DNA of 55,457 nucleotides, taken from assembly GCA_902544525.1 (NCBI GenBank), contig CACCCN010000007.1:1-55457 (forward strand). The letters run 5' to 3'. Source of the DNA: an uncultured Pelagibacteraceae bacterium. GTDB taxonomy: Bacteria > Pseudomonadota > Alphaproteobacteria > Pelagibacterales > AG-422-B15. Below, piece by piece: positions 26,414 to 36,140 of this stretch (positions are counted from its first letter, which is position 1; every line of letters starts with the position of its first letter). The notes below the pieces were generated by a model, which was given only the letters and a program-made list of their open reading frames with translations, was not told the DNA's origin and did no database searches. Made by a program: the position numbers and the translations under genes.

Positions 26414-26415
26414 AT

Positions 26416-26652
26416 TTAATCTTTCTTAATTGAAGTTTTTAAAGCCAACGCGTGGAGTATTCCACCCATCTTATCTCCCAATGCATCATATACCATTTTA
26501 TGTTGTTGAATTCTAGTCTTACCCTCAAAAGTAGAAGAAGTCACATGTGCTGAGAAGTGGTTGTTATCTCCAGCTAAATCAATTATTTCAACCTCAGCAT
26601 CAGGCAGCGAAGCTTTTATAAGTCTTTCTATTTCTGATTGTTCCATTGCCAT
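26416..26652 (-). CDS. bolA: BolA family protein
   Basis: Small protein of 78 residues with the BolA class II fold: [23 protein letters not shown], then the helix-turn-helix-like [21 protein letters not shown] and a short C-terminal HALALKTS. The His in NNHFSAHV and the C-terminal His in HALAL are expected cluster ligands with the glutaredoxin. It is directly followed by grxD and lies 37 bases after the doxX-like gene, at the end of the purine operon, an arrangement common in alphaproteobacteria except for the doxX insertion. Confidence 0.94.
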   Translation of the reverse strand: MAMEQSEIERLIKASLPDAEVEIIDLAGDNNHFSAHVTSSTFEGKTRIQQHKMVYDALGDKMGGILHALALKTSIKKD

Positions 26653-26689
26653 AAATATAATTTATAATTAATTACTATATTTGCCAATT

Positions 26690-27094
26690 TCAATATGATT
26701 TGTAGCTATATTTTCCAGGGTGTGTCGCTGATAGAATTAATAAGCCAGCAAATATACCTAAATTTTTGATGAAGTTTTGCATTTCATGCTGTTGATCAGT
26801 TCCTGTATTCATGTTCCAAAAATCATGCATGTAATAATTGATTAGTAAAGTTACTATAGCCAACAAAAATGCTGATACTCTACTTTGCCATCCAATGACT
26901 ACACCTATCGAACAAAAAAATTGAATAAATATAGTAATTACTAGGGCAATGTTGGTGTAGGGGACCTCATGAGAGAGCATGTATTCATATGTAAAGTCAT
27001 ATTTAAATATTTTAAATATGGCTCCGAAAACTAAAAAATAAATGCCAATAATTATTCTACCAATTAATAGATTTATGTTTGCTAAAGTATTCAC
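26690..27094 (-). CDS. DoxX-like membrane protein
   Basis: Integral membrane protein of 134 residues with four hydrophobic helices. The N-terminal [20 protein letters not shown], an internal [13 protein letters not shown] and the last helix with [12 protein letters not shown] match the DoxX family, whose members are poorly understood and linked in places to quinone or redox chemistry. The start is GTG at 27094, overlapping the purL stop by four bases (GTGA read on the minus strand), so it is translationally coupled to purL. Its place between purL and bolA is unusual. Confidence 0.8.
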   Translation of the reverse strand: MNTLANINLLIGRIIIGIYFLVFGAIFKIFKYDFTYEYMLSHEVPYTNIALVITIFIQFFCSIGVVIGWQSRVSAFLLAIVTLLINYYMHDFWNMNTGTDQQHEMQNFIKNLGIFAGLLILSATHPGKYSYKSY

Positions 27095-29277
27095 TTAGTA
27101 AAATTTGGAAACCAGCTTTCAGATTTAAGTTTTAAATTCTGAACTGATATCTGCCCAATATCTGTAATAATTAAATCATCTTTTATAGTTTCACCAATTA
27201 GCTCAATTGCTATATTTGAATCTAAAGCCATTTGATTTATTTTGCCCTCATTATTTGGTGAAACTTCAATCAAATAACGACTTTGATCTTCGCTAAAAAA
27301 ATATGTGTGATCATTAGTATTAATGGATGCACCTATCTCACCACTCATAGCCATTTCAGCAACTGCAACTAATAGGCCACCCTCACCAATATCGTGAGAT
27401 GATAAAATCAAATCCTGATTAACTAATTCTAAAATAAATCTTCCATTTTTAAGCTCTTCACTTAAATTAATTGTTGGTGTACTGCCAATCTCTTTATTTA
27501 GTATTATCGATAGAAACTGTGTATTCCCTATATGTCCCTCATTTTTACCAATAGTATATATTTTTGAATTAAGTTCCTTCAATGCCAGGGTTTTGATCTT
27601 TTTGATATCTTTTATAAGACCTACGCCACCAATTGCTGGAGTTGGGTAAATACCTTCTCCATTTGTTTCATTATAGAGTGACACATTCCCTGAAACTACT
27701 GGGTAACTTAAAACTGAACAGGCTTCAGTCATACCACGAATGCATTCAACAAACTCTCCCATAATTTCTGGTTTTTCAGGGTTACCAAAATTCATACAGT
27801 CTGTAATTGCAATAGGTTCGGCACCAGATGCAATTAAATTTCTCCATGTTTCAACAACTGCATGTTTGCCGCCTTCAAATGAATTATGTTTACAGTAAGT
27901 GGGAGAGCAATCAGTGCTTAAAGCAATTGCTTTGTTGGTTCCATGAACCCTAACAACTGCAGCATCAGAACCAGGTCTAACTAAGGTGTCTGTCATAACC
28001 ATATGATCATATTGTTCCCAAATCCATCTTCTGCTGCAGAGATTAGGGTGGCTAATCATCTTTACAAGATCATCAATGATAGTTTTGTTATTTAGACTTG
28101 CCTTATCAAGGTGATATTCAGCAGCTGGATCTCTCACTGTGTACTCTCTTTGATATTCAGGAGCATCTTCAACTAAAATATTGATAGGAATACAGGCCTC
28201 TTCCTTACCATGCATGTTCAAAACTAGATTTTTTGTATCTGTAACTCTTCCAATTATTTCAAATTCTAAATCCCACTTTTTAAAAATGTTTCTGGCCATA
28301 TCTTCTTTGCCAGGCTCCAACACCATTAACATTCTTTCTTGGCTTTCAGATAACATGAGTTCGTAGGCAGTCATATTGCTGGCACGCATTGGTACCTTAG
28401 TCAAATCGATTTCAAGACCAACGTTACCTTTTGATGCCATTTCTATTGATGATGAAGTTAACCCTGCGGCTCCCATATCTTGAATTGCAATGATTGCCTT
28501 TTCTTTCATAAGCTCTAAGCAGGCTTCAAGTAAAAGTTTTTCAGTAAAAGGATCACCTACTTGGACAGTTGGTTTCTTATCTTCGGAGTCATCGTCAAAT
28601 TCTGCTGAAGCCATTGTTGCCCCATGAATACCATCACGACCAGTTTTTGAACCAACATAAACAACAGGGTTACCAATACCTGCAGCGGCAGAGTAAAAAA
28701 TTTTATCTTTTTTTGCGATACCCACAGTCATAGCATTTACTAAAATATTGCCATTATATGAAGAGTGGAAATTAACTTCACCTCCTACAGTTGGAATACC
28801 TATGCAGTTACCATATCCACCAATACCCTCAACCACACCAGTTAACAGGTGTTTTGTTTTTGGGTGAGTTGAGTCACCAAATCTTAAGGCATTTAAATTT
28901 GCAATAGGGCGCGCTCCCATTGTAAAAACATCCCTTAAGATTCCACCAACTCCAGTTGCAGCACCTTGATATGGTTCTATATATGATGGATGGTTGTGGC
29001 TTTCCATTTTGAAAACAGCAACATCGCCATCATCAATGTCAATTACCCCAGCATTCTCGCCAGGTCCTTGTACAACGCGATCACCAGATGTTGGGAGTTT
29101 TTTTAGCCAATATTTTGAAGATTTATATGAGCAATGCTCGTTCCACATTGCGGAAAAAATTCCTAGTTCTGTAAGGTTGGGTTCTCTTCCAAGCCCTTGG
29201 ACAATACTATCAAATTCATCAATTTTTAAACCGTGGCTTTCAACAAGTGATTTTTCAATATTATAAGACCAATCCAT
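27091..29277 (-). CDS. purL: phosphoribosylformylglycinamidine synthase subunit PurL
   Basis: ATP-dependent synthetase subunit of the three-part FGAM synthase (PurS, PurQ, PurL), fourth step of purine synthesis. The 728-residue size is the small PurL form. Seen: the [19 protein letters not shown] phosphate/ATP segment, [12 protein letters not shown], and the repeat of the AIRS-like fold in the second half with [15 protein letters not shown] and [16 protein letters not shown]. It overlaps purQ by one base at its start (ATG 29277) and ends overlapping the doxX-like start, so it is part of one transcript with purC, purS and purQ. Confidence 0.97.
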   Translation of the reverse strand: MDWSYNIEKSLVESHGLKIDEFDSIVQGLGREPNLTELGIFSAMWNEHCSYKSSKYWLKKLPTSGDRVVQGPGENAGVIDIDDGDVAVFKMESHNHPSYIEPYQGAATGVGGILRDVFTMGARPIANLNALRFGDSTHPKTKHLLTGVVEGIGGYGNCIGIPTVGGEVNFHSSYNGNILVNAMTVGIAKKDKIFYSAAAGIGNPVVYVGSKTGRDGIHGATMASAEFDDDSEDKKPTVQVGDPFTEKLLLEACLELMKEKAIIAIQDMGAAGLTSSSIEMASKGNVGLEIDLTKVPMRASNMTAYELMLSESQERMLMVLEPGKEDMARNIFKKWDLEFEIIGRVTDTKNLVLNMHGKEEACIPINILVEDAPEYQREYTVRDPAAEYHLDKASLNNKTIIDDLVKMISHPNLCSRRWIWEQYDHMVMTDTLVRPGSDAAVVRVHGTNKAIALSTDCSPTYCKHNSFEGGKHAVVETWRNLIASGAEPIAITDCMNFGNPEKPEIMGEFVECIRGMTEACSVLSYPVVSGNVSLYNETNGEGIYPTPAIGGVGLIKDIKKIKTLALKELNSKIYTIGKNEGHIGNTQFLSIILNKEIGSTPTINLSEELKNGRFILELVNQDLILSSHDIGEGGLLVAVAEMAMSGEIGASINTNDHTYFFSEDQSRYLIEVSPNNEGKINQMALDSNIAIELIGETIKDDLIITDIGQISVQNLKLKSESWFPNFTK

Positions 29278-29948
29278 TATCTTAAAACTCCTTCAAAAAT
29301 ATTCTTACCTTGATCTGAGCCTAACGTGATTTCAGCAGCTCTTTCTGGATGCGGCATTAAACCGAGAACATTTTTACGATCATTTAAAATACCGGCAATA
29401 TTGTCAAGAGAACCATTTGGATTAGACTCCTCATTAACTAGTCCATCAGCATCACAGTACTTGAATGCAATTTGATCATGATCTTTAATTTTTTTTAATG
29501 TATCATCAGATGCAAAATAGTTGCCTTCATTGTGCGCAATTGGCATTTTTGCAACAGAATTATATTCGGTAAAAATTGATGAAGAATTTTCAGGTTTTAT
29601 GTATACATCCTTGCATATAAAACTCAGTGTTTTATTTCTAATAAGTGCCCCATCAAGTAAAGAAGTTTCAATTAGAATTTGAAATCCATTACAAATACCA
29701 ATTACAGGAACGCCTGCTTTAGCTTTATTAATCACTTCATTAATCACAGGTGAGGTGGAGGCAATCGCACCACATCTTAGATAATCACCATATGAAAATC
29801 CACCGGGGACAACAATTAAATCACTCTCTTGAATTGAAGTATTTTTATGCCAAACCATATCAGGTGTGCTTCCAGAAATATTCTTAATAGCTACTGCCAC
29901 GTCCCTGTCACAATTTGACCCAGGAAAAACAATTACATGTGATTTCAT
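29277..29948 (-). CDS. purQ: phosphoribosylformylglycinamidine synthase, glutaminase subunit PurQ
   Basis: Class I glutamine amidotransferase of 223 residues that supplies ammonia to PurL. The nucleophile Cys is in [11 protein letters not shown] near residue 86; the catalytic His and Glu are in [12 protein letters not shown] near the end; [14 protein letters not shown] is the usual oxyanion region. The start is ATG 29948. It follows purS after 5 bases and overlaps purL by one base. Confidence 0.97.
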   Translation of the reverse strand: MKSHVIVFPGSNCDRDVAVAIKNISGSTPDMVWHKNTSIQESDLIVVPGGFSYGDYLRCGAIASTSPVINEVINKAKAGVPVIGICNGFQILIETSLLDGALIRNKTLSFICKDVYIKPENSSSIFTEYNSVAKMPIAHNEGNYFASDDTLKKIKDHDQIAFKYCDADGLVNEESNPNGSLDNIAGILNDRKNVLGLMPHPERAAEITLGSDQGKNIFEGVLR

Positions 29949-29953
29949 ACTGT

Positions 29954-30193
29954 TTAATCTATTTCTACTGAGTAATCTTCGATTACAAGGTTGGCTAGTA
30001 ACTTTTCACACATTTCATTTAGTTTATTGGTGGCAGTGTTTTTATCGTTACCATCCAACATAATTTCAATATACTTGCCTTGCCGCACACTTTGAATTCC
30101 TTCAAAGCCAAGGTTAGACAATGAATTTGCAATGACTTTGCCTTGTGGATCAAGAACGTCTTTTTTTAATGTGATATGAATTTTTGCGAGCAT
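29954..30193 (-). CDS. purS: phosphoribosylformylglycinamidine synthase subunit PurS
   Basis: Small structural subunit (79 residues) that couples PurQ to PurL. The family form is clear: a beta strand AKIHITLKKDVLDPQGK, the helix with ANSLSNLGFEGIQSVRQGKY and a second strand-helix unit. Located 6 bases after purC and 5 before purQ. Confidence 0.95.
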   Translation of the reverse strand: MLAKIHITLKKDVLDPQGKVIANSLSNLGFEGIQSVRQGKYIEIMLDGNDKNTATNKLNEMCEKLLANLVIEDYSVEID

Positions 30194-30199
30194 TATTAT

Positions 30200-30919
30200 T
30201 TAATGCCCGATTCCCAAACGAGAAGCAACTTCTTGGTAAGCTGCCAGTAAGCTTCCAAGCCCTTTTCTAAATACATCCTTATCTAATTTCTTATTAGTTT
30301 TTATATCCCATAAACGACATGAGTCTGGACTAATTTCATCTGCTAATACAACTTTAGATCTATTGCTTTTTAATCGACCAAACTCTAACTTAAAATCCAC
30401 TAATATAAGACCTTTCTTTTTAAATAGTTTTTTCAGTGAAGTATTTATTTTTAAGCTTAGCTTATCAATTTTATCAATTTCTTTTTTTGTTGCCCAATTA
30501 AAAGCTTGGACATGATCTCGAGATATCATTGGATCATCTAATGAGTCTTCTTTATAGTAATATTCTAATAATGGCTTTTTTAATTTAATACCCTCTTTTA
30601 AATCTAATTTTTTTGCAATAGATCCTGTAATCGTATTTCTTACTACAAACTCTATGGGTATAATTTCACATTCATGTATTAATTGGTCACGATCATTAAT
30701 ACGTTTTATAAATGACATTGGGATTCGCTCTGATCGTAGGTGAGTCATTAAATATTCTGAGATTCTATTATTAAGAATTCCTTTGCCTTTAAAAATTTTA
30801 TGCTTTTTCTTATTATAAGCAGTGGCATCATCCTTAAATCTTTGAATTAAAGTGTGTTTTTTTGGACCTTTTATAATGGTCTTAGCTTTACCTTGGTAGA
30901 GTATTTTATCTTTTGACAT
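30200..30919 (-). CDS. purC: phosphoribosylaminoimidazole-succinocarboxamide synthase
   Basis: SAICAR synthetase of 239 residues, joining aspartate to CAIR. Seen are the ATP-site YQGKAKTIIKG near the N-terminus, the IEFVVRNTITGSIAKKL segment, LVDFKLEFGR and DEISPDSCRLWD. All fit the family and length. It is the first gene of the minus-strand purine operon and starts at ATG 30919, 72 bases from the divergent DUF1476 gene, whose promoter must share that space. Confidence 0.96.
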   Translation of the reverse strand: MSKDKILYQGKAKTIIKGPKKHTLIQRFKDDATAYNKKKHKIFKGKGILNNRISEYLMTHLRSERIPMSFIKRINDRDQLIHECEIIPIEFVVRNTITGSIAKKLDLKEGIKLKKPLLEYYYKEDSLDDPMISRDHVQAFNWATKKEIDKIDKLSLKINTSLKKLFKKKGLILVDFKLEFGRLKSNRSKVVLADEISPDSCRLWDIKTNKKLDKDVFRKGLGSLLAAYQEVASRLGIGH

Positions 30920-30991
30920 TTATGGTGACAATTATTCGTCTTAGAGTAAAATCAATATATCGAAATAATTGGTCAATTCAAATATTAAAAA

Positions 30992-31321
30992 ATGAAAAAA
31001 CTTGATGATAGAAAAAAAGGCTTTGAAGGCAAGTTTGTTAGAGATCAAGATTTAGAATTTAAAATTTTAGCGAGACGAAATAAATATCTTGGGGTATGGG
31101 CTGCAGAAAGGTTAAGAATTACTGGAGGTGCAGTTGAAGATTATTGTAAAGAAGTTATAAAAGCTGATATGGAAGAAGCTGGCGATATGGATGTTTTTCG
31201 TAAAGTGCGAAAAGATTTTGATGAAAAAAATGTCGCTGTGAGTGATGAGGAGCTTAGACAATATATGGATCAATTCTTATTACAGGCCAAAGAAGAAATA
31301 ATTGGAAAGGACAATATCTAA
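30992..31321 (+). CDS. DUF1476 protein, zeta-type F1-ATPase inhibitor
   Basis: Small, charged, all-helical protein of 109 residues matching the alphaproteobacterial zeta subunit, which in Paracoccus binds F1 and blocks ATP hydrolysis when the proton gradient falls. Family features: the N-terminal inhibitory segment with LDDRKKGFEGKFVRDQD, ARRNKYLGVWAAE, GAVEDYCKEVIKADMEEAGD and DEELRQYMDQFL. It is divergent from purC, an arrangement often kept in alphaproteobacteria, and is followed with no gap by a PsiE-like gene. Inhibiting hydrolysis might matter in a cell that also charges its membrane with light, by inference. Confidence 0.93.
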   Translation: MKKLDDRKKGFEGKFVRDQDLEFKILARRNKYLGVWAAERLRITGGAVEDYCKEVIKADMEEAGDMDVFRKVRKDFDEKNVAVSDEELRQYMDQFLLQAKEEIIGKDNI

Positions 31322-31696
31322 ATGATTGATGGAATTAAGTTTTTTGAAAAGATAATTCTCGTAACTGTCCTGGTCGCAACCATTATTGCTATTGGTAATG
31401 AATTTATGCATATGTATGACAACCGTGAAGTGTCATTAGCAGACCTGCTTTTACTCTTTATATACATTGAAGTAGTTCAAATGGTGAGGGAGTATTGGAC
31501 CTTAGATCGAATCAGAATAAGTATTCCTCTATTCATAGCAATCACTGCATTAGCTCGTTACATCATATTACAAGGTAAGTCTGGTGATCCTAGCTTTTTA
31601 CTTTACGAAGCGGGGGCAATTTTAATGATTGCGTTGGCAGTACTTGTATTAAGAATGCGCAAGTTGAAAATTTTTGAAGATGATATTGAAGAGTAA
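31322..31696 (+). CDS. psiE: PsiE-family (phosphate-starvation-inducible) membrane protein
   Basis: Integral membrane protein of 124 residues with about four helices. Motifs of PsiE are visible: FIYIEVVQMVREYW in helix two and ITALARYIILQ in the third, with an N-terminal helix beginning EKIILVTVLVATIIA. Its function is unknown beyond phosphate-linked expression in E. coli. The ATG is on the base after the DUF1476 stop, so the two are co-translated. It converges on purB with the two stop codons directly abutting (TAA then CTA). Confidence 0.88.
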   Translation: MIDGIKFFEKIILVTVLVATIIAIGNEFMHMYDNREVSLADLLLLFIYIEVVQMVREYWTLDRIRISIPLFIAITALARYIILQGKSGDPSFLLYEAGAILMIALAVLVLRMRKLKIFEDDIEE

Positions 31697-32989
31697 CTAA
31701 CCAAATACTTTTTTAAAAATATGATTAGTCCGACGTAAAGCATGATCAATTGTAAGAATTCTTTTTATTTCGGAAGTATTCAAAAAGTTTTTTAAATCCT
31801 TATCTTTTAATAATACATCTAAAAATTCTTCTTCTGTTTTCCAAACAATCATTGCATTTTTTTGTATCATTTTATAAGCCTTTTCACGTGCTAATCCCTT
31901 TTGTGTTAAGGCAAGCATGAGTCCCTCTGACATTGGCAAACCTTTTAATTTGTCTAAATTCTTTTTCATATTTTTAGGATAAACAATTAAATTACTTATA
32001 ATATTTGTCATTCTTGCAAGTGAAAAATCTATAGCAATATTTGCATCAGGCGCCATAACTCGTTCCACACTTGAATGGGATATATCTCTTTCATGCCATA
32101 AAACTACATTCTCTAAAGCAGGCTGAGCATACCCTCTAACTAGCCTTGCTAAACCTGTTAAGTTTTCAGATAAAACTGGATTACGCTTATGAGGCATCGC
32201 AGAGGAGCCTTTTTGTCCTTTAGAAAAAAACTCTTCAACTTCTAAAACTTCAGTACGTTGTAAGTGGCGGATTTCAGTTGCAAGTCTTTCAATAGAACTT
32301 GCTATTAATGCGAGCGTACTAAAATAAACAGCATGCCGATCTCTAGGAATTATTTGAGATGAAACTGTTTCGGGCTGTAACTTTAATTTCTTTGCAACAT
32401 GTATTTCAACTTTTGGATCTATGTTTGCATAATTGCCTACAGCACCAGATATAGCACAAATACTAATTTCTTTCTGAGCCAGCAATAATCTTTCTTTGTT
32501 TCTTCTAAACTCTTCATAAAATGAAGCCATTTTAATTCCAAAAGTTGTCGGCTCAGCATGAATACCATGACTGCGACCAATGCAAGCTGTATGTTTATGC
32601 TTCATAGCAATTTTTTTTATTGCTTTTAAAAGAGCGTTTAACTCTTTTTCAATTAATTTCGATGACTCGCTAAGTTGAGCGTTAAAAGCAGTGTCTAAGA
32701 CATCTGAAGACGTTAATCCTTGATGCAAAAATCTTGCTGGCGGTCCAGCATACTCAGCTACACTAGTTAAAAAGGCAATCACATCATGCTTTACTTCACG
32801 CTCAATTTTATCAATTCGATTTATATTAATCTTTGCCTTTGATCTTATTTTCTTAGCAGTGCCTTTTGGAACTGTACCGAGCTGCTCCATGGCTTCACAA
32901 GCGAATAGTTCTATATCAAGCCATATTTTATACTTATTAGTATCACTCCATACTTCTGTCATTGGAGCACGAGAATAACGAGGGATCAT
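31697..32989 (-). CDS. purB: adenylosuccinate lyase
   Basis: Fumarase/aspartase-superfamily lyase of 430 residues that releases fumarate from SAICAR (after PurC) and from adenylosuccinate. Seen: RYSRAPMTEVWSD at the N-terminus, the general His segment GRSHGIHAEPTTFG, the base loop with KGSSAMPHKRNPVLSEN near residue 260, and HERDISHSSVERV. It starts at ATG 32989, 24 bases after map on the same strand, in a probable sfsA-map-purB unit. The rest of its pathway is 0.8 kb downstream, separated by two plus-strand genes. Confidence 0.97.
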   Translation of the reverse strand: MIPRYSRAPMTEVWSDTNKYKIWLDIELFACEAMEQLGTVPKGTAKKIRSKAKININRIDKIEREVKHDVIAFLTSVAEYAGPPARFLHQGLTSSDVLDTAFNAQLSESSKLIEKELNALLKAIKKIAMKHKHTACIGRSHGIHAEPTTFGIKMASFYEEFRRNKERLLLAQKEISICAISGAVGNYANIDPKVEIHVAKKLKLQPETVSSQIIPRDRHAVYFSTLALIASSIERLATEIRHLQRTEVLEVEEFFSKGQKGSSAMPHKRNPVLSENLTGLARLVRGYAQPALENVVLWHERDISHSSVERVMAPDANIAIDFSLARMTNIISNLIVYPKNMKKNLDKLKGLPMSEGLMLALTQKGLAREKAYKMIQKNAMIVWKTEEEFLDVLLKDKDLKNFLNTSEIKRILTIDHALRRTNHIFKKVFG

Positions 32990-33013
32990 ATATCTCTTGT
33001 TTTACAGATTTAA

Positions 33014-33790
33014 TTAGGGTTTATCAAGTCCCGCAGGAGATTTAGTGAATATTTCAAAGCCATTCTCCGTAACACCAACTGTGTGCTCAAACTGTGCAGA
33101 TAAACTCTTGTCTTTAGTAACTGCTGTCCAACCATCTTTTAACAGTCTTACGTCGTACTTTCCGATATTGATCATAGGCTCAACAGTAAAAAACATTCCT
33201 TCTAATAAATCTTCGCCTGTATTGGGTGTTCCGTAGTGAAGAATATTTGGAAAAGAATGGAAAACTTTACCCAATCCATGACCGCAAAAATCTTGAACAA
33301 CACTATATGATCTAGCTTCAGAATAAGTTTGAATAGCATTACCAATATCACCAGTTTTTTTATTTGGTGCAATCTCATTTATACCAAGCATCATAGCTTC
33401 ATAAGTACAATCAATAAGTTTTTGAGCTTTGTTATTGATATTTCCAACACGGTACATTCTACTAGTATCGCCATGCCAACCATCTACAATTACAGTAACA
33501 TCTATATTGACTATATCACCATCTTCCAAAACTCGAGACGATGGTATACCGTGACATATGACGTGATTGATTGAAGTACAAACTGATTTTGGAAAACCTT
33601 TATAAAATAAGGGAGCAATACAAGCACCATTTTGATCAGCAAACTCAAAACATTTTGTATCAAGCGTTTCGGTAGTTACTCCTGGTTTTACGTGCTCTGT
33701 AATCATATCAAGAATTTCCGCTGCAAGTTGTCCAGCTTTTCGCATGCCAGCAAAATCAGATTTATTATGTATTGTTGCAGAGCTATTCAT
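33014..33790 (-). CDS. map: type I methionine aminopeptidase
   Basis: Two-metal enzyme of 258 residues that removes the initiator Met from nascent proteins. The metal ligands lie in NIDVTVIVDGWHGDTSR (Asp pair), GHGLGKVFHSFP (His), FTVEPMI (Glu) and AQFEHTVGV (Glu). It lacks an N-terminal zinc-finger extension, so it is the MAP type Ia form. Start ATG 33790 lies inside the 3' end of sfsA, with an 8-base overlap, showing coupling. Confidence 0.97.
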   Translation of the reverse strand: MNSSATIHNKSDFAGMRKAGQLAAEILDMITEHVKPGVTTETLDTKCFEFADQNGACIAPLFYKGFPKSVCTSINHVICHGIPSSRVLEDGDIVNIDVTVIVDGWHGDTSRMYRVGNINNKAQKLIDCTYEAMMLGINEIAPNKKTGDIGNAIQTYSEARSYSVVQDFCGHGLGKVFHSFPNILHYGTPNTGEDLLEGMFFTVEPMINIGKYDVRLLKDGWTAVTKDKSLSAQFEHTVGVTENGFEIFTKSPAGLDKP

Positions 33791-34481
33791 TTAAAAATTT
33801 TTTTTCACTATTTATAGAAATATCTTTTTTACTAAATTTACAGTCATAGCAAAAAACTTCAACACCACTTTTCATAGCCATTTTTAAATTCTTGGCATAA
33901 ACGGGATCAATATCAGAAGCTATTTTAAAATTATCAATATCATCTCTTTGAATTACATAAAGCATGACTGCTCTAATACCCTTTTTTTTGAGCTTAGCTA
34001 ATTCAATGAGATGCTTGCTACCTCGAGTTGTAACTGCATCTGGAAATTCAGCTGTTTTTTTATCTCTTGATAGAGTAACATTTTTTACTTCTATATAGAC
34101 TTCTTCTTTGGGGGTTGTTACCACAAAATCAACTTTACTATTTTCACCATATTTAACCTCTCGTCTTATTTCTGTAACACTTTTAACAAAATTAAAAACA
34201 TTATCATTTAATGCTTTTTCAACAATTCTATTAGTTCGGTGCGTGTTAACTCCAACGTGACTTTTTTTTAACTTGATAACTTCAAGTGTATATTTAAGTT
34301 TTCTTTTTTCATTATCTGATTTTGATAGTAAAACTTTATTCCCTGCATCTAAAAGACCCATCATCGAGCCAGTATTAGGACAATGCGCTGTCACAACATT
34401 ATTATCAAGTTGAACATCTGCAAAAAATCTTTTATATCTCTTGATTAATATTCCATTTAAAAAAGTATTTTTAGAAGTCAT
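33783..34481 (-). CDS. sfsA: SfsA family protein (sugar fermentation stimulation homologue)
   Basis: Protein of 232 residues with the SfsA pattern: GILIKRYKRFFADVQL, HCPNTGSMMGLL, and VYIEVKNVTLSRDKKTAEFPDA TTRGSKHL (the EVKN and PD residues being a nuclease-like core). E. coli SfsA binds DNA and affects maltose metabolism, but its biochemical role is unsettled; the PD-(D/E)xK-like core suggests nucleic-acid work. Its ATG (34481, complement) directly abuts the ATG of the divergent gene, leaving no intergenic region. It overlaps map by 8 bases. Confidence 0.93.
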   Translation of the reverse strand: MTSKNTFLNGILIKRYKRFFADVQLDNNVVTAHCPNTGSMMGLLDAGNKVLLSKSDNEKRKLKYTLEVIKLKKSHVGVNTHRTNRIVEKALNDNVFNFVKSVTEIRREVKYGENSKVDFVVTTPKEEVYIEVKNVTLSRDKKTAEFPDAVTTRGSKHLIELAKLKKKGIRAVMLYVIQRDDIDNFKIASDIDPVYAKNLKMAMKSGVEVFCYDCKFSKKDISINSEKKFLNE

Positions 34482-35195
34482 ATGAAAGCTGCACTTATTA
34501 TAATTGGTAATGAAATCTTATCAGGTCGTACCAAAGACAAAAATTTAGCATATTTAGCAGAATGGTTAAATGAAATTGGCATTCAACTATATGAAGTAAG
34601 AGTAATTCGTGATGATGAAGATGAAATTATCGATTGTGTTAATTTGCTTAGAAAAAAGTTTGACTACGTATTTACTACAGGGGGCATAGGACCAACACAT
34701 GATGATATTACGACTGAGTCAATTGCAAAAGCATTTGATGTTGAACTAGAAACAAATCCAGATGCGTTAAAAATACTTCAAGGCTACTATAAAAAAGGTG
34801 ATCTTAACGAGGCTCGACTAAAAATGACTCTGTTACCTATAGGCGCAGAATTAGTCGAGAACCCAGTTACTAAAGCTCCGGGGTTTAAGATGGACAATGT
34901 CTTTGTTATGGCTGGAATTCCCTCAATTATGCAGGGTATGTTAGAGGGAGCAAGGGTCTTCCTAGAAACAGGCACTAAAATGTCATCGAAATCTATTGAT
35001 GTTTTTATGCCTGAGAGTTTTGTAGCTACTGAGTTATCTCAAATTCAGGATAATTATCTTAATGTTGAAATTGGAAGCTACCCTTTTAATAAAGACGGAA
35101 AGTTTGGAACCAGTTTAGTAATGAGATCAACTGATTTGGCGGCTCTTGATCGTTGCGAGATTGAAGTGGCAGAAATGATTAAGAAATTAGGCTAA
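34482..35195 (+). CDS. CinA N-terminal-like / MoCF (molybdopterin-binding) domain protein
   Basis: Protein of 237 residues with only the MoCF_biosynth domain of CinA: ALIIIGNEILSGRTKDKN near the start, VFTTGGIGPTHDDITTE near residue 65, and the PGFKMDNVFVMAGIPSIM stretch. It lacks the C-terminal nicotinamide-nucleotide amidase domain of full CinA (about 400 residues). Relatives of this size are annotated as competence/damage-inducible or molybdopterin-binding proteins, and some hydrolyse ADP-ribose-type substrates; the actual substrate is unknown. The start is ATG 34482, in the shared CATATG with sfsA. No Shine-Dalgarno is obvious. Confidence 0.88.
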   Translation: MKAALIIIGNEILSGRTKDKNLAYLAEWLNEIGIQLYEVRVIRDDEDEIIDCVNLLRKKFDYVFTTGGIGPTHDDITTESIAKAFDVELETNPDALKILQGYYKKGDLNEARLKMTLLPIGAELVENPVTKAPGFKMDNVFVMAGIPSIMQGMLEGARVFLETGTKMSSKSIDVFMPESFVATELSQIQDNYLNVEIGSYPFNKDGKFGTSLVMRSTDLAALDRCEIEVAEMIKKLG

Positions 35196-35348
35196 TTTCA
35201 AGTTATAATTATTCTAAAAGAACAAATAATCATTATTTTACAATTACTTATCATATTATCAGATTTTAGTTGTTTATTTCCTATTTACTAACCAAGTTTT
35301 TTTACTAAGATTTCTGCTAATTTATAAATTAAGGGGAGAATCATACGA

Positions 35349-36116
35349 ATGATACTTAAATTAAAAACAATTTTGTTCTCAGTGTTAGGGATATCACTAA
35401 TTACTGGAGCAACTGCTTTCGCGGATGGCCATGGTGCTGGCGTGAGTTCAAGCGATCCCACTGCAATGTCTTTTTGGATTATTTCAATGGGTATGGTTGC
35501 AGCAACAGCCTTCTTCTTTTTAGAAAGAGATACTGTTCCTGTTAAATGGAAGACATCACTAACTGTCGCAGGACTTGTTACTGGTGTGGCAGCTTGGCAC
35601 TATTTCTATATGAGAGGTGTTTGGGTTGCGACTGGAGAGTCTCCAACTGAACTAAGATATATTGATTGGCTAATTACAGTGCCACTTCAAATCGTAGAGT
35701 TTTATCTTATTTTAGCTGCAGTAACTACAGTTAGATCAAGCCTATTCTGGAAACTATTAATTGCTTCTTTAGTAATGCTAGTATTTGGATACCTAGGTGA
35801 GATTGGAGCAATGAATGTAATGACTGCATTTGTCATCGGTATGGCAGGCTGGTTATATATCGTTTATGAAGTCTTTGCTGGTGAAGCTAGTCAAGCTAAT
35901 GCTGGTAGTGGCAATGCCGCAGGACAAATGGCGTTTAAAACTTTAGCTCTGATAGTTACAGTAGGATGGGCAATCTATCCTATAGGTTATGCAGTAAGTT
36001 ATCTTGGTGGAGGAGCTGATGCAGCAACTCTTAACCAAATTTATAACTTTGCTGACTTTGTTAACAAAATCGCATTTGGTATGGCTATTTATGTAGCAGC
36101 TAGAAGCGATAGCTAA
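35349..36116 (+). CDS. proteorhodopsin, blue-tuned
   Basis: Light-driven outward proton pump of the inner membrane, binding all-trans retinal. The 255-residue precursor has a signal peptide (cleavage probably after ATAFA) and seven helices. Aligning to the green reference with an offset of +9 gives the counter-ion Asp106 (D97), the spectral-tuning residue Gln114 (L/Q105; Gln gives blue absorption), the proton donor Glu117 (E108), His84 (H75) and the retinal Lys240 (K231) in FVNKIAFG. So it should pump, absorbing near 490 nm by family rule. ATG 35349 has AAGGGGAG 10 bases upstream. No carotenoid or retinal synthesis genes are adjacent. A strong terminator follows, so it is a single-gene unit. 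Confidence 0.98.
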   Translation: MILKLKTILFSVLGISLITGATAFADGHGAGVSSSDPTAMSFWIISMGMVAATAFFFLERDTVPVKWKTSLTVAGLVTGVAAWHYFYMRGVWVATGESPTELRYIDWLITVPLQIVEFYLILAAVTTVRSSLFWKLLIASLVMLVFGYLGEIGAMNVMTAFVIGMAGWLYIVYEVFAGEASQANAGSGNAAGQMAFKTLALIVTVGWAIYPIGYAVSYLGGGADAATLNQIYNFADFVNKIAFGMAIYVAARSDS

Positions 36117-36140
36117 AAACGAAGACACTAAAAAAATTAA

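Noticed and set aside
35237-35259. Promoter for proteorhodopsin (TTTACA ... TATTAT)
   Set aside because: The spacer is 11 bases, and AT-richness makes such matches common.
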